From NCBI RefSeq assembly GCF_014905175.1, contig NC_057791.1:124001-188000 (forward strand): a stretch of 64,000 bases of DNA. Direction: 5' to 3'. The position numbers were made by a program, and so were the translations under genes. Of this stretch, positions 25,060-35,841 are shown one piece after another; position 1 is the first letter of the stretch, and every line of letters starts with the position of its first letter. The notes under the pieces are model-generated. The model worked only from the letters and a program-made list of their open reading frames with translations, was not told the origin of the DNA and did not search any database. Source of the DNA: Aphidius gifuensis. Taxonomy: Eukaryota > Arthropoda > Insecta > Hymenoptera > Braconidae.

Positions 25060-26066
25060 CTAAAATGTACTACCCTCAGGTGGCTGTGATTGTTTCATGT
25101 TTTCTTTGAGTGTCATTAAACGACGTAGTTCCTGAAGTACTGTTTTAATTGTGTACTCACGTTGCCATTTTGCAAGAACAGGAACAATTCGATTATCAAC
25201 CTGTTGAAAATAACAAAAATTAATTAATTAATAAATATGTACCAACAAATCAAGAAAAGAGAAAAATGAATAATGAAAAAATAATTATTTACTGCTCCAG
25301 TTGTATTGTTGATGCAGGTCATATTGATTCTGCTCAAAAATCTGACATTTGGAGCATCATCTGGATACCTTGGTCCACAATCAATCTTTAAACTATACAT
25401 TCTATTTTCATATGGTGTCTAAAAAATACAACAACAATAAACCATAAAATTATCATCAGTTAAACATGGTGTGTGTGTGTGTGTGTGCGTGTGTGTTAAT
25501 ATTAAATTACCCTTGGGGGTCCAATGATCATGCCAGTCCAATGAGTTAGGGTCATGTCATCATCATTTTCCAAGCCCCAACTGATGGTACCATCACCAAC
25601 ACCTTTTTGACCTTGTTCAAGTTCTTCCAACAAACGAAAATTTCTTGGAACCACTGAAATCATTTGGCATCAATCATGTATTATTATCATTATTATTATT
25701 ACATTGATTCATTTTCGTTGTTTTTTAGGTTATGGCATTTTTTTTTCTTCTAAATATCAATAAACTACTCATCAATTAATAATATTTTTTTAAATAATTT
25801 TGTTATTATTTTTTGCATGACGCCAATGTCAACCTTGAGTATAATATAAAAACTGTCAAACTTGATTTGTTAAAAATTTAAAAGGGTGTGGCGTTATTTA
25901 AATATTATTAATTTTTAACAAAAAATTATCCTTATTGTTGATTATTATTTATATTATTATTATTATCAACAATCAATAATTAAACAAAATATGTTTTTAA
26001 TTAAAAAAAAAATATGGTATTTTAAATTTGTTGAAACTTACCAACACCGGCTGTGGGTACCGCCAT
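25060..26066 (-). CDS. Uev1A: UEV1A/UBE2V, ubiquitin E2 variant (Ubc13 partner)
   Basis: Four exons join in frame: 26066-26042, 25653-25511, 25418-25293, 25200-25060, giving 144 residues, the usual size. Family landmarks are VPRNFRLLEELEQGQKG, ISWGLENDDDMTLTHW, IGPPRTPYENRMYSL, RYPDDAPNVRF, and PPEG at the C-terminus. The canonical E2 HPN motif and its catalytic cysteine arrangement are absent, as expected for a variant that only positions the acceptor ubiquitin. It pairs with Ubc13 to make K63-linked chains, used in DNA damage tolerance and in TRAF6-type immune signalling. A TRAF6 gene lies about 8 kb away, but I see no reason beyond chance for that. Intron 1 (25654-26041) is long. Confidence 0.96.
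25470..25496. repeat. GT dinucleotide repeat
   Basis: A (GT)n run with one GC interruption, inside a UEV1A intron. Confidence 0.9.
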
Positions 26067-26583
26067 GATTATTATTAAACTTTCTGCTGATGATGGGGGT
26101 ACGTTGTATATGTTTTTTTTTTTTTTTTTTTTTTCTCTAAACACCCGGAGTCGTCGTCACTCGTCAGCCGGTTCAACGCTTTATATTAATATTGATGAAT
26201 GATGATAGTCACTGAAATATAATAATTATTAATTTGTTTTATCATTACAACCACAACAACAACATTATGGAATTTGTTGCAAACAAATAAAAATAATAAA
26301 TAAAATAATCAACCAACCTCCCCGAAAATTTATTTTTTTTTTTTTATATTTTTTTCTGATTAATCATGGCGGAGTCTTGAAATTGCTTGAAATTTAGCGA
26401 CATCAATTTACAAACGTCAATATTAGGAAATAGAAATTTATGTGTGTGTGTGCGTGTGTTTAAATTTTTAAATTTTTTTTAACAATTGTTGGTATGTAAT
26501 AATAAATAATAAACAAATTGAAGTAGAATATTATTAAAACACAAAATATAATTTATATTAATATCAATTATTATTTAAAAGTC
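26067..26583. promoter_or_regulatory. Shared promoter spacer of UEV1A and PGAM5
   Basis: Head-to-head genes separated by 517 bases. The UEV1A-proximal part (26140-26180) contains GC-rich words (acccggagtcgtcgtcactcg). A GT run is at 26442-26460. No TATA box is obvious. Confidence 0.45.
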
Positions 26584-27740
26584 ATGGCATCATTATCAAG
26601 ATTTCAAAAATATGCTGCACTTGGAATTGGAACAATTGGTGGAGCATTTTTATTTTATAAAAATGTTTATAGACATGAAGAAGGACAAGGACAAGTACTT
26701 ACTGCCTGGACAACAAATTTTACACCATCAGTTACCTGGGACAGTAATTGGGACAGGTTAAATTTATTTACTTTACTTGTAATAAAATATACCTATATGT
26801 TTTTCTATAACTATAATATATTATAATCAACAGAAGAGATCCATCATCTATGGTTAAACCAATGAAGATAAAAAATGAAGAAGATGAAAATAAATATAAT
26901 GAAAAAATTGAATCACGTAAATCAAAAGCAACACGTCATTTAATATTGGTTCGTCATGGACAATATAATTTACAAGGAACAACTGATTCTGAAAGAGTAC
27001 TGACTGAGCTTGGTTTGTTACATTAATTTAATAATAATAATAATAATATTATCTAGATAAATAATTAATTTACTATTTATTTCACTATGTCATCAACAGG
27101 TAGACAACAAGCAGACATGACTGGTAAACGTTTAGCTGAGCTTGCAATACCATTTACAACAATTGTACGATCAACAATGGCAAGAGCACAAGAAACATCA
27201 AAAATCATTGAAAAATCACTTGGTAATATTCCAGTTGAAGATGACAGTCTTATTATTGAAGGTGCACCAATACCACCAGAACCACCAATTGGCAATTGGA
27301 GAGCTGAAAAATATGTTAGTTTTTTTTGTATAAAAAAATATTTAAATTAATTTTAATACGTTTTTTTTTCTTCAAATTCAAGTATTATCAAGATGGAGCC
27401 AGAATTGAAGCTGCATTTAGAAAATATTTTTATCGTGCTGATCCATCACAAGAAAAAGATTCTTATGAACTTCTTGTTTGTCATGGAAATGTCATTCGTT
27501 ATTTTGTCTGCAGGTAATTTTAATTGACCACGAATACTACTTTTTTATTATCATCAATTAATTTGTTTATTTTTATTTTTTTTTTCTAGGGCACTACAAT
27601 TTCCACCAGAAGGCTGGTTACGTTTATCAATTAATAATGGAAGTATAACTTGGATAACAATACGTCCAAGTGGTAGAGTATCACTTAGAGTTTATGGTGA
27701 ATCTGGTCATATGCGACCTGAAGCAATAACCTCAACATAA
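26584..27740 (+). CDS. Pgam5: PGAM5, mitochondrial Ser/Thr phosphatase
   Basis: Five exons join in frame: 26584-26756, 26834-27012, 27100-27314, 27383-27513, 27590-27740, giving 282 residues. An N-terminal transmembrane segment (residues about 9-24, AALGIGTIGGAFLFY) anchors it to mitochondria, followed by WTxxxxPSVTWDSNWDRRDPSS, a known PGAM5 multimerisation-type motif. The histidine-phosphatase core has the RHG triad (LVRHGQYNL), IVRSTMARAQET and the second histidine in VCHGNVIRYFVCR. The C-terminus INNGSITWITIRPSGRVSL is typical. It dephosphorylates proteins in mitochondrial quality control and cell death. Its stop is 156 bases from the Vps33A stop (tail-to-tail). Confidence 0.96.
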
Positions 27741-27896
27741 TAATAATAATCATCATCATCATTTTATTATATTATATTTCACAGTACTTATATGTAATAT
27801 GAATATGAATATGTATATTTTTTTTTAGTTTGTTTTTTAAATTTATACGAAAATAACAAAAAAACAAGTGTACAAATAATAAATTTATATAGTTAA

Positions 27897-30073
27897 TTAA
27901 CTTTGTAAATCTTCCATTAAAGATTTTAAAAATGTATTTCCATTTATTAATTTTGTTGTTCCAATGACAAATTCAACATTAACTGTAATTCGAAAAGGAA
28001 AAAAAACGTCAAAGATTAGCCAGATTATAATAATAATAATAATAATAGATTAAATTGAATGAAAAAAAACTCACGATCTTCTTGTTGTGATAGAAATCTG
28101 AGTGCTGAAATTTCAGCATATGTACATCCACCAATAAAAAAAACAAGAACAAGTCTTGGTGGTTCTGAAGTTAAGTCTTCACTTGTTATTGAATTTCCTT
28201 TTAATAAATATAAATATAATTAATATAAATATATAAAATAAAGATAATGCTAATAATAATAATATATATAGGTATATATTACTTTTTATTCCAGATACAT
28301 TTACTCTTGTATCACTGCTGATACCAGGTCCAGGTAATAGACCAAGTACATCATTTAGTCCTTGCCAGCCACCAGGTTGTACAAGTTGTTCAGCAAGTCT
28401 GACACTCAATGGTGCATAAACAGAATGAACATAGCTTATGTCTTTTGGTGCAATTTCACTTTCATCTTCAACAGTTAAACGTAATGCTTTTCTTAATACA
28501 GAATATTGTCTTTGTGATTGTTGTAATTTAAATAATCCAGCTTTTTCAAAATTTAATAATGTTGGTAAATATTGATAGCCATATGTTTGCACAATTTCAC
28601 GTTTATAATAATCAAATAATTTTTGTTTAAAGCCAGAATTTGTTAATGATTGTATACACAATAATCTTAATACTTTAATTATTGGTTTTTTTTGTGCAAT
28701 ACAATCTTCAATAAATGAATTTGGCTTATCAGTATCAATGCAATTTAATAATTCTTGTTCAATTTGTAAAAATTCAAGAAAATCATTTGAATCAGTAACT
28801 TGTTTAATCATTTCAGCAATTGTTGTATGTTTTGCTAAAGATTGTTTTGTTGCAAGCATATGTGGTAATTTAGCAACAAATTGTTTAATTTCTTGTACAC
28901 TTTTATCACCATGTCTTTCATCAAATAATGATGATATTGTTTTTGCTTTTTGACTCAATACTGGACCAACACCATTAAAATTTTTATCACGTATTTCACC
29001 AAATAATTCTTCACCAGAATTTAATATTATTTTTTCATTTTTATCAACAGACATAACTGTTGGTGAATCATCATTATCATGAAATTTATTTGCTGGTAAT
29101 TGTACTGTTGTATTTTTAATACCAAATATTTCATCAATTAAACCTTCATATGTTAATTGTGTTACAAGTGGTGATAATAAATCAATACTTCTATCAATTA
29201 ATAATAAATGTTCAATATTATTATTGATATTTGTATTATTATTTAATTTTAATTTATTTATACTATTATTATTATTGCCATTGCCATTGCCATTATCATC
29301 ATCATCTTCACGTTCAAGACGTTTCATCAATTCCCATACTTTCATTGCTGCTGGACCACGTCCAGTGACATGTGGTATTTTACCATATAAACGTTGTATA
29401 CGACGAATTGCTTGAGCAACTTGATACATACATGTTGGATCACTTTCTAAAAAAAATTCTTTATATGTTTTATCAAGTTCCATTGACACTAAATCATTGT
29501 CAAATGGAAATAAATCACATGGAAATTCTTCAATCAATGTAAAATTACCACGTACACCACGATTTTCTAATTTTTTTTCACAAAGTAAACTTTTACGTGG
29601 AAAAAAAAATATATGAAATTCTTTTGTTGGTGATCTTTTTTGTTCACTAAAAATATAATAATAATTATTATTATTATTATTTAATTGTTGTTGTATCTAT
29701 ATCTAATAATAATTACCCATGAACATTTTCAGCAATTAAATCCATTAATTCAAGTTGTGGACGAACAATAAAAATAATATTATTGACATTAGTTGGTGGC
29801 AATTGTCCACCAACAAGTTGATACATTTTTACAACTCCATATTCTTCAAGAAGACTGTATCTTGCTATTAGACCAACTGGACCATCCAATGAACGATCCC
29901 AAACAATTGCCTATTTGTTGTTAATTATCATATTTTTTTGCATATTATAATTATAGTTAATTAGTTACCTTTGTTCCATCACATTTTTCAATTAAATTGA
30001 CAAGTTGTTTTCTAGCTTCTTCTTGAATTAATCCAATGTTTAATCTACCTCCTGACAAATGACCAGATGACAT
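27897..30073 (-). CDS. car: Vps33A, Sec1/Munc18 subunit of HOPS/CORVET
   Basis: Five exons join in frame: 30073-29969, 29910-29717, 29646-28283, 28197-28075, 27982-27897, giving 623 residues. Family landmarks: KAIVWDRSLDGPVGLIARYSL, NIIFIVRPQLELMDLIAENV, LLLIDRSIDLLSPLVTQLTY, EELFGEIRDKNFNGVGPVLS, LPHMLATKQSLAKHT, YAPLSVRLAEQLV and the C-terminal FFIGGCTYAEISALRFLS. This matches Vps33A (Drosophila carnation) rather than Vps33B. It templates SNARE assembly for endosome-lysosome fusion and eye pigment granules. An Asp/Asn/Gly-rich insertion at about 29200-29310 splits the core before LLLIDRS and is probably a surface loop. It is head-to-head with RpL12 copy 1 across 282 bases. Confidence 0.96.
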
Positions 30074-30252
30074 TTTGTTGATGTTTTTATAATTGTTTTT
30101 ATCCTAATAAGTCATCAGTCATTACATATGATATGATTCACACTTTTGACAGCGCTCTTGTTGTTTGTTATTGTTGACGCCATGTTTGTTATTTTATTTT
30201 TTTTTTTTTTTCAGAGGGAGCAAGAGGGAGAGAGAGAGAGAAAGATAAAAAG

Positions 30253-30266
30253 TTCCTTCTTCTTTT
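30253..30266 (+). promoter_or_regulatory. TOP-like pyrimidine tract of RpL12 copy 1
   Basis: TTCCTTCTTCTTTT lies about 90 bases before the ATG. Ribosomal protein mRNAs usually start in such tracts, which give growth-dependent translation. The exact start site is inferred. Confidence 0.45.
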
Positions 30267-30355
30267 AGCATTGGGCATTGCTTTTGCTTATTCGAAATTC
30301 CAGTATTTATCAGATTTTTAATTTAATCAGGATAATAAATTAATAATCAATCAAA

Positions 30356-31054
30356 ATGCCACCAAAATTCGATCCAACTGAAGTCAAAAAAGGTAATACT
30401 TATTTATAAATAATTTATATTATTATTATTATTATAGGTATATTTAACAATTAAAAAATGTAAAACATGTGCGTTTAAATAATAACCTTAATTATTGTAT
30501 ATATATTTACAGTTTTTATGAGATGTGTTGGTGGAGAAGTTGGTGCTACATCTTCTCTTGCTCCAAAAATTGGTCCACTTGGTTTGGTATGTATTTTTAA
30601 TTATTAATATAATAACATTATTGAGTAATAATTATTAATTGTTTTTTTTTTTTTTTAAATTATACAGTCACCAAAAAAAGTTGGTGATGATATTGCCAAG
30701 GCAACAAGTGACTGGAAAGGTCTTAAAATCACTGTCCAATTGACCATCCAAAATAGACAAGCAACAATTTCAGTTGTACCATCAGCAGCATCATTGGTCA
30801 TCAAGGCACTCAAAGAACCACCAAGAGATCGTAAAAAGCAAAAGAACATTAAGCACAGTGGTAACATAACATTTGATGATGTTCTTTCAATTGCAAATAC
30901 AATGAGAGCAAGATCAATGTCACGTCAATTGAGTGGTACTGTTAAAGAAATTTTGGGTACATGTCAATCAGTTGGTTGCACAGTTGAAGGACGTGCACCA
31001 CATGATATCATTGAAGATATTGATTCTGGTGAAATTGAAGTACCATCAGAATAA
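30356..31054 (+). CDS. RpL12: 60S ribosomal protein L12 (uL11), copy 1
   Basis: Three exons join in frame: 30356-30392, 30513-30586, 30668-31054, giving 165 residues. It starts MPPKFDPTEVK and carries the uL11 landmarks GGEVGATSSLAPKIGPLGL, SPKKVGDDIAKAT and the C-terminal RNA-binding KHSGNITFDDVLSIA, LGTCQSVGCTVEGR. It is part of the GTPase-associated centre (stalk base) of the large subunit. A second gene at 48976-49735 on the other strand encodes the same protein with intron positions conserved. Only a few silent exon differences are visible, while the introns have diverged. Both copies have their own pyrimidine-rich 5' UTR and probably both are expressed. Confidence 0.97.
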
Positions 31055-31065
31055 AAAAATAAATG

Positions 31066-31232
31066 GTAGGTTATTGGTAGGGGTTGGCATCCCATCCACC
31101 TTCAGCAGAATTATTTTTCTGTTGAAGGCATAATTAACGCCATTGAGGAGTTTACCTCAATAAAAAAACAATCTAATTAAAATAATTTAATTTTAAATTT
31201 TTTATTTTTTTTATTCAATTATTTTGTTACAG
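31066..31232 (+). ncRNA. Putative 3'-UTR intron with structured RNA, shared by both RpL12 copies
   Basis: Twelve bases after the stop, ATG/GTAGGTT looks like a donor and TTTTGTTACAG/ATGTTC (ending 31232) looks like an acceptor. Inside are two strong hairpins. At 31100-31127 an 11-pair stem (CTTCAGCAGAA with TTCTGTTGAAG, one G-U) closes a 6-base loop. At 31143-31160 a perfect 6-pair stem (TTGAGG/CCTCAA) is followed by an A-rich tail ending ACAATC. The copy-2 gene (48800-48964, minus) keeps these bases, while the pyrimidine tract before the acceptor differs. Ribosomal protein introns often host snoRNAs, and the two-hairpin layout with a terminal ACA loosely suggests the H/ACA class. I cannot show a guide pocket, so the class is a guess. 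Confidence 0.35.
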
Positions 31233-31733
31233 ATGTTCTTGTGATGTTTCAATAAAAAATTAAAAATTAAAAAACATTTATTCAGTGTACATTGATTGAT
31301 TTCTTTTATATTATATTAAGTATATTGTATATTTATTTAACAAAATTAATTTGATCATAAAATTAATAGATAAATGAACAATATTGTTAATAGTCCACCG
31401 GTATTTTATATATACATATATAAAATAATTCAATTTTTAAAAAGAGATACCTCTTTGGTTCTTGTGTGCTCCTAATAAAGTGAACACATCTTAGAACGTG
31501 TCCTCGAACATATTGGAAAACGACCGACCGACTGTCCAACTGATATACATGTTAGTTTATCTTATTAGAAAAAAAAAAAAAAAAATTGATAAACAAAAAT
31601 ACCTCTTACGTTGTTCTGAGCTCCTAATAAAGTCAACACGTTTTTTAACATATTGGTTGGACATATTGTACATAGTCAAGTAGGAGCATAAAATAATAAC
31701 AAAACCAATTTTTCATTAATCAATACAACAACA

Positions 31734-31764
<31 letters not shown>

Positions 31765-32266
31765 TTCCGTAAATAATAAATTGTTTACTAAATGAATGAA
31801 TAAATAAATAAACAATTTACGATTGTTTATAAATAAAATAAACTATATATATAATTTTTATAAACAAGTACCTCTTTGGCTCTTGTGTGCTCCTAATAAA
31901 GTGAACACATCTTAGAACGTGTGCTCGGACATATTGAAAACAAGTTCAACTTATTATTATTCACGTACAAGTACCTATACACAACTCGAATCGATTCAAT
32001 ATTTTAAATTTTTAAAAAGCCAAATTGTTATATACCTATAATATAAAAAACAAAAAACCAATCATCAAGTTATACCTTTTTGAAAATCTAAAAAATGAAA
32101 TTAATTATCAATATTAATTTTATCTTGATAAAATAATAATAACAATAAATTGTCGTTATATTTCTGTGGTATTTTATTTATCAATTAATTATTATTAACA
32201 ATTAATTTTGCTAATTAAATATGAATATACAAAAATAAAAAAAAAACTAATTTAATTGTTCTAAAT
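31233..32266. other. Spacer between RpL12 copy 1 and the glutamine-rich gene
   Basis: It contains the end of the RpL12 3' UTR with AATAAA-type signals near 31250, the three dispersed repeats listed separately, an ATA/AAT microsatellite (31735-31763) and a TATACCTATA motif at 32031. No coding signal. The two genes converge here. Confidence 0.6.
31447..31940 (+). repeat. Three copies of a ~72-base dispersed repeat
   Basis: Copies at 31447-31518, 31599-31675 and 31868-31940 share ACCTCTT(TGG)..., TCCTAATAAAGT(G/C)AACAC, (C/G)GTGT, and (G/C)ACATATTG. Copies 1 and 3 are nearly identical and copy 2 is diverged. The leading TACCTCTTTGG..T and a TCCT at similar spacing recall the satellite unit that starts at 37.4 kb, so they may be distant relatives. 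Confidence 0.7.
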
Positions 32267-33416
32267 TTACATTGGATAATAATATGGTAAATAACCCATT
32301 AATTCATAGTTTGATACATCATTATATTGTTGATTTTGTGGTGGATATCCTGGTGCCATTGGTCTAGTTGTCATTTGGCTTCTTGGATCAATCATTTGTT
32401 GCTGCATTTCAAGTAAATGTTGTCCATGTTGCTGAAGTTGTTGCTGTTGTTGTAAAAAAAATTTATATATAAATTTATATAAAACAATATATATTATATA
32501 AACAATGAATTACCTGTTGTAAAAGATGATGATGACTGTAATTATTGGGGACAACTGGTCTCATCATTCTTTGAGTATTTGACTGATGTCCAGCCATACC
32601 AGGATTTGGAATTAGACCCAACTGTGCCTGTTGTGCCTAATGATGATGATGATGATGATCATTCCAATAAAAAAAAAAAAGAGAAAATTTATTTTTTTTA
32701 TTAAATATAATTATTGGTTTGGCTAACAAAAAAAAAAAAAAACATACCTGATAATGTTGTCTGTAATAATGTTCTTGTTGTTGCTGTGCATAAGTTTGTT
32801 GCATCTAAAACATGAAAAATAATAATAATAATAATAATAATAAATGATAATTATATTATGTATTGTTTTTGACATAACTTACACTTGCTTCTTGTTGATG
32901 TTGAGCAACCATAAGTGTCTGTCTAAGATGTTGAAATTTTAATAAATTTTGTTGTCTAATTAATTCAAAGTAATCAGTATATGGTGGTCTCTGTTGAGCC
33001 ATCATTCCAGGATAAATTTGTTGCTGTTGCATTTCACCCTTGGAGTAAAAAATAATAATAATTATTATTATTATTATTAAGAAAAAAAAGACAATCAATG
33101 TAATTTGAAAAAAAATATATAATCTTCATACCTGCATATTAATTTGTCCTTGTGGAATTTGTCCAGGAATCATAGCTTGCATAGCTGCTTGTTGAACTTG
33201 GTGTGCTTGACGTGCATGTTGTTGTTGTTGCTGATGTTGCTGTTGCAATTGCATTGATAATTGTGATAGTTGTTGTACTTGTGGTTGAGGTTGATTTTGT
33301 TGTACTTGTGGTTGTACTTGTGGTTGTACTTGTACTTGAGGCTGTTGTACTTGTTGTTGTTGTTGTTGTTGTTGTTGCTGTTGTGGTGGTTGTGGTTGTT
33401 GTATATTATCAGCCAT
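32267..33416 (-). CDS. Glutamine/methionine-rich protein, function unknown
   Basis: Five exons join in frame: 33416-33132, 33038-32883, 32804-32748, 32636-32514, 32443-32267, giving 265 residues. The first exon is dominated by Gln, with QPQVQ repeats and a Q-run. The only non-repetitive core is RPPYTDYFELIRQQNLLKFQ (exon 2), which looks like an amphipathic helix and is the part most likely to be conserved. The C-terminus is Pro/Tyr/Met-rich (MAPGYPPQNQQYNDV, YELMGYLPYYYPM). Such composition is common in transcriptional co-activators and chromatin complex subunits, but I do not recognise a family. The clean splice phases, ATG and stop support a real gene. It is head-to-head with TRAF6 across 559 bases. 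Confidence 0.78.
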
Positions 33417-33975
33417 TATTTATTATAGGTATGTATTATTAAAATTTACCAAGTATGTAAAACATTCAATCAAAGTACATAAACCACTAGGAAGTTGAAC
33501 TTTTAATTTTGTTCAACGAGCACTGTCATATTGGCTCACAGCTCAACATGGCGTCATGACCATATAAAAATGCGGGAAATTAAAAAAATATATTTAAATG
33601 AAAATTAAATAAACTCTAAATATAGGGTAATTATTTTTTTAATATAAAATATAATTTTTATTAATTTATTAATTTATTAAAAATTTTATTGTTTTGTAGT
33701 TTATTTAAAATTTAAATAGACACAATTATAAAAAAAAAACATTAAAGTTCTTGGAGGAGAAAAAAAAAAAAAAAAAAAGTGAAAATTTTAAGAAAACAAA
33801 TGGAATGTATCAGGAGATCATACAATAACCACCTGTACTGTGTTATAGTGCAGGTATAGTGTAGTCAATTATCTCTCTCTCTCTCATTGGAAGTATATGT
33901 ACATACATATGAGTCATCAATGATCAACAACATCAACAAGTTAAGAAATGATTGAAAATAATAAATAAACAAATA
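33417..33975. promoter_or_regulatory. Shared promoter spacer of the Q-rich gene and TRAF6
   Basis: 559 bases between two divergent start codons. The Q-rich side (33525-33575) has a GC-richer patch with 'aacatggcgtcatgacc'. The TRAF6 side has a CT run at 33873-33885. No TATA box stands out. Confidence 0.45.
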
Positions 33976-35534
33976 ATGTCTAATAATGATGATAATTTAA
34001 ATTTAACAAAACTAGCTGTTGAAACAACAATTGTAAGTATACAATATATTTATGTATTTAGGTATATACCTAATTATTATATGACTATAATCACAATAAT
34101 AAAATTAATAAATTTCAGCCAGATGATACAGAAAATGAAAATCCAGAATCAAGATTTGAATGTCCAATTTGTCTATCATGGTTACGTGATCCATTACTAA
34201 CATCTTGTGGACATAAATTTTGTTCAGAGTGTATTTACAATTGGCTCAAGTAAGTAAATTAATAACAATAATAATTAGTTATTGTACAAATTTAAACAAC
34301 AACAAATAATTACAGAAAAAAAAATTCAAACTGTCCAGTTGATAATAAACCATTGAATAAAGAAAAAGATTTATTTGTTGATTTATTTACAAGAAGAGAA
34401 ATATCACAACAACGTACAAAATGTCCAAATCAAGAACATGGTTGTGATGTTGAACTATCACCAATTGAAATTGATAAACATTTAATTACTTGTCAATATA
34501 AAAAAAATATGTCTACAAAATTAAAAATATATTGTTCATTTAAAGATGTTGGTTGTGATGATTCATTTGACAATGATAAAGATATGCAAAAACATATACA
34601 AGAAAATAATCAACATCATCTTATGGTAAATATTATAATTTTTTAAAAAACAAATTTAAAATAATAATAATAATAATACATATATTATTAATTTACAGAT
34701 TATGGTTAAAACATTGTCAGAATTACGTACTAGTAATAATTCATCAACAAGCAAAGTATTTGATTCAAGTCATTGGGATGCACCACCAAAAAATTGTGAT
34801 AATAAAAATGACAATCCACAATCACAACAATTATTAAAGTAAGTTTAACAACAAGTAAATTTAAATTATTTATTAATTTATTTATATTTATTTATTTAAA
34901 TAGAAATCTTTATGAGAGAATTGTTATATTGGAACAACAAAATCGTCAACTATCAATAAATTTTGAAAATATAAATAAAAAATTATTAACACTACAAACA
35001 TCAATACGTTTTAATGATGATGAATTATCATCACGTTATTGTAATGGACATTACATATGGAGATTAAATAATTTTAATGATAAATTAAAAGACATGATAG
35101 CTGGACCATTGAATATGTTTTACAGTCCTGGTTTTTATACTGAACCAAATGGTTATAAACTATGTGCAAGAATAAATATATCAAAAAAAGATTCAAATTA
35201 TTTATCAGTTGTATTACACATGATGCAATCATTTAATGATGATGCATTAGAATGGCCATTTGATGGTGTACTTGTATTTACACTTGTTCATCCAAATGAT
35301 TATGATAAATCAATAAGAGAAGAGACAATGTCACAAAAAGATCTCGAGGCATTTCAAAAACCATCTGGTGATTTGAATAAAAGAAGTTTTGGCTATACTG
35401 AATTTGTATCAATCAATGAATTAAATAATTTTATACGTAATGATGATTGTTTGATATTTACAATTCAAGTTAAAACTAAATTTAATCATCATCATCAACA
35501 TTCATCACATGATGTATCAAATGTACTTGATTAA
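33976..35534 (+). CDS. Traf6: TRAF6, RING-type E3 ligase adaptor
   Basis: Five exons join in frame: 33976-34032, 34119-34249, 34316-34625, 34699-34838, 34904-35534, giving 422 residues. Parts in order: a RING finger (FECPICLSWLRDPLLTSCGH...CxxC...CPVD), TRAF-type zinc fingers (CPNQEHGCDVELSPIEIDKH, CSFKDVGCDDSFDNDKDMQKH), a short coiled coil (LYERIVILEQQNRQL), and a MATH/TRAF-C domain (GHYIWRLNNFNDKL, FYSPGFYTEPNGYKLCARI, DDALEWPFDGVLVFTLVHP). Known role: with Ubc13-Uev1A it builds K63 ubiquitin chains downstream of Toll/IL-1-type and JNK signalling. The length is short compared with vertebrate TRAF6, as usual in insects. The His-rich tail is a coding microsatellite. Confidence 0.95.
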
Positions 35535-35668
35535 ATTATATTTGATTATAATATTTTTAAATACTGTTGAGTATATCTTTATATTTATTAGTTTTAAATA
35601 TTTTTTATTACATAAGTATATACGATTATTTTGATGATTTATTTTCTTCTTGACAAGTGGAGTGGAAC

Positions 35669-35699
<31 letters not shown>

Positions 35700-35841
35700 C
35701 ACACACACAGCTTTCACCAGCTGAACTTCTTGTGTACATAAATATATTTTTATGTATAAAGTACATAATGTGAATAGTACCCAGTATCCAACTGTATTTA
35801 CCGTTATTGTGCTCTTGAAATTTTTATGAGTTGTAAAAATT
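35535..35841. other. Spacer between TRAF6 and polyprenol reductase
   Basis: 307 bases with the TRAF6 3' UTR, a poly-A run merging into a CA dinucleotide repeat (35684-35710), and the short 5' flank of the next gene. Confidence 0.6.

Noticed and set aside
33203..33442. Val-rich plus-strand frame
   Set aside because: Antisense of the CAG/CAA-rich glutamine exon.
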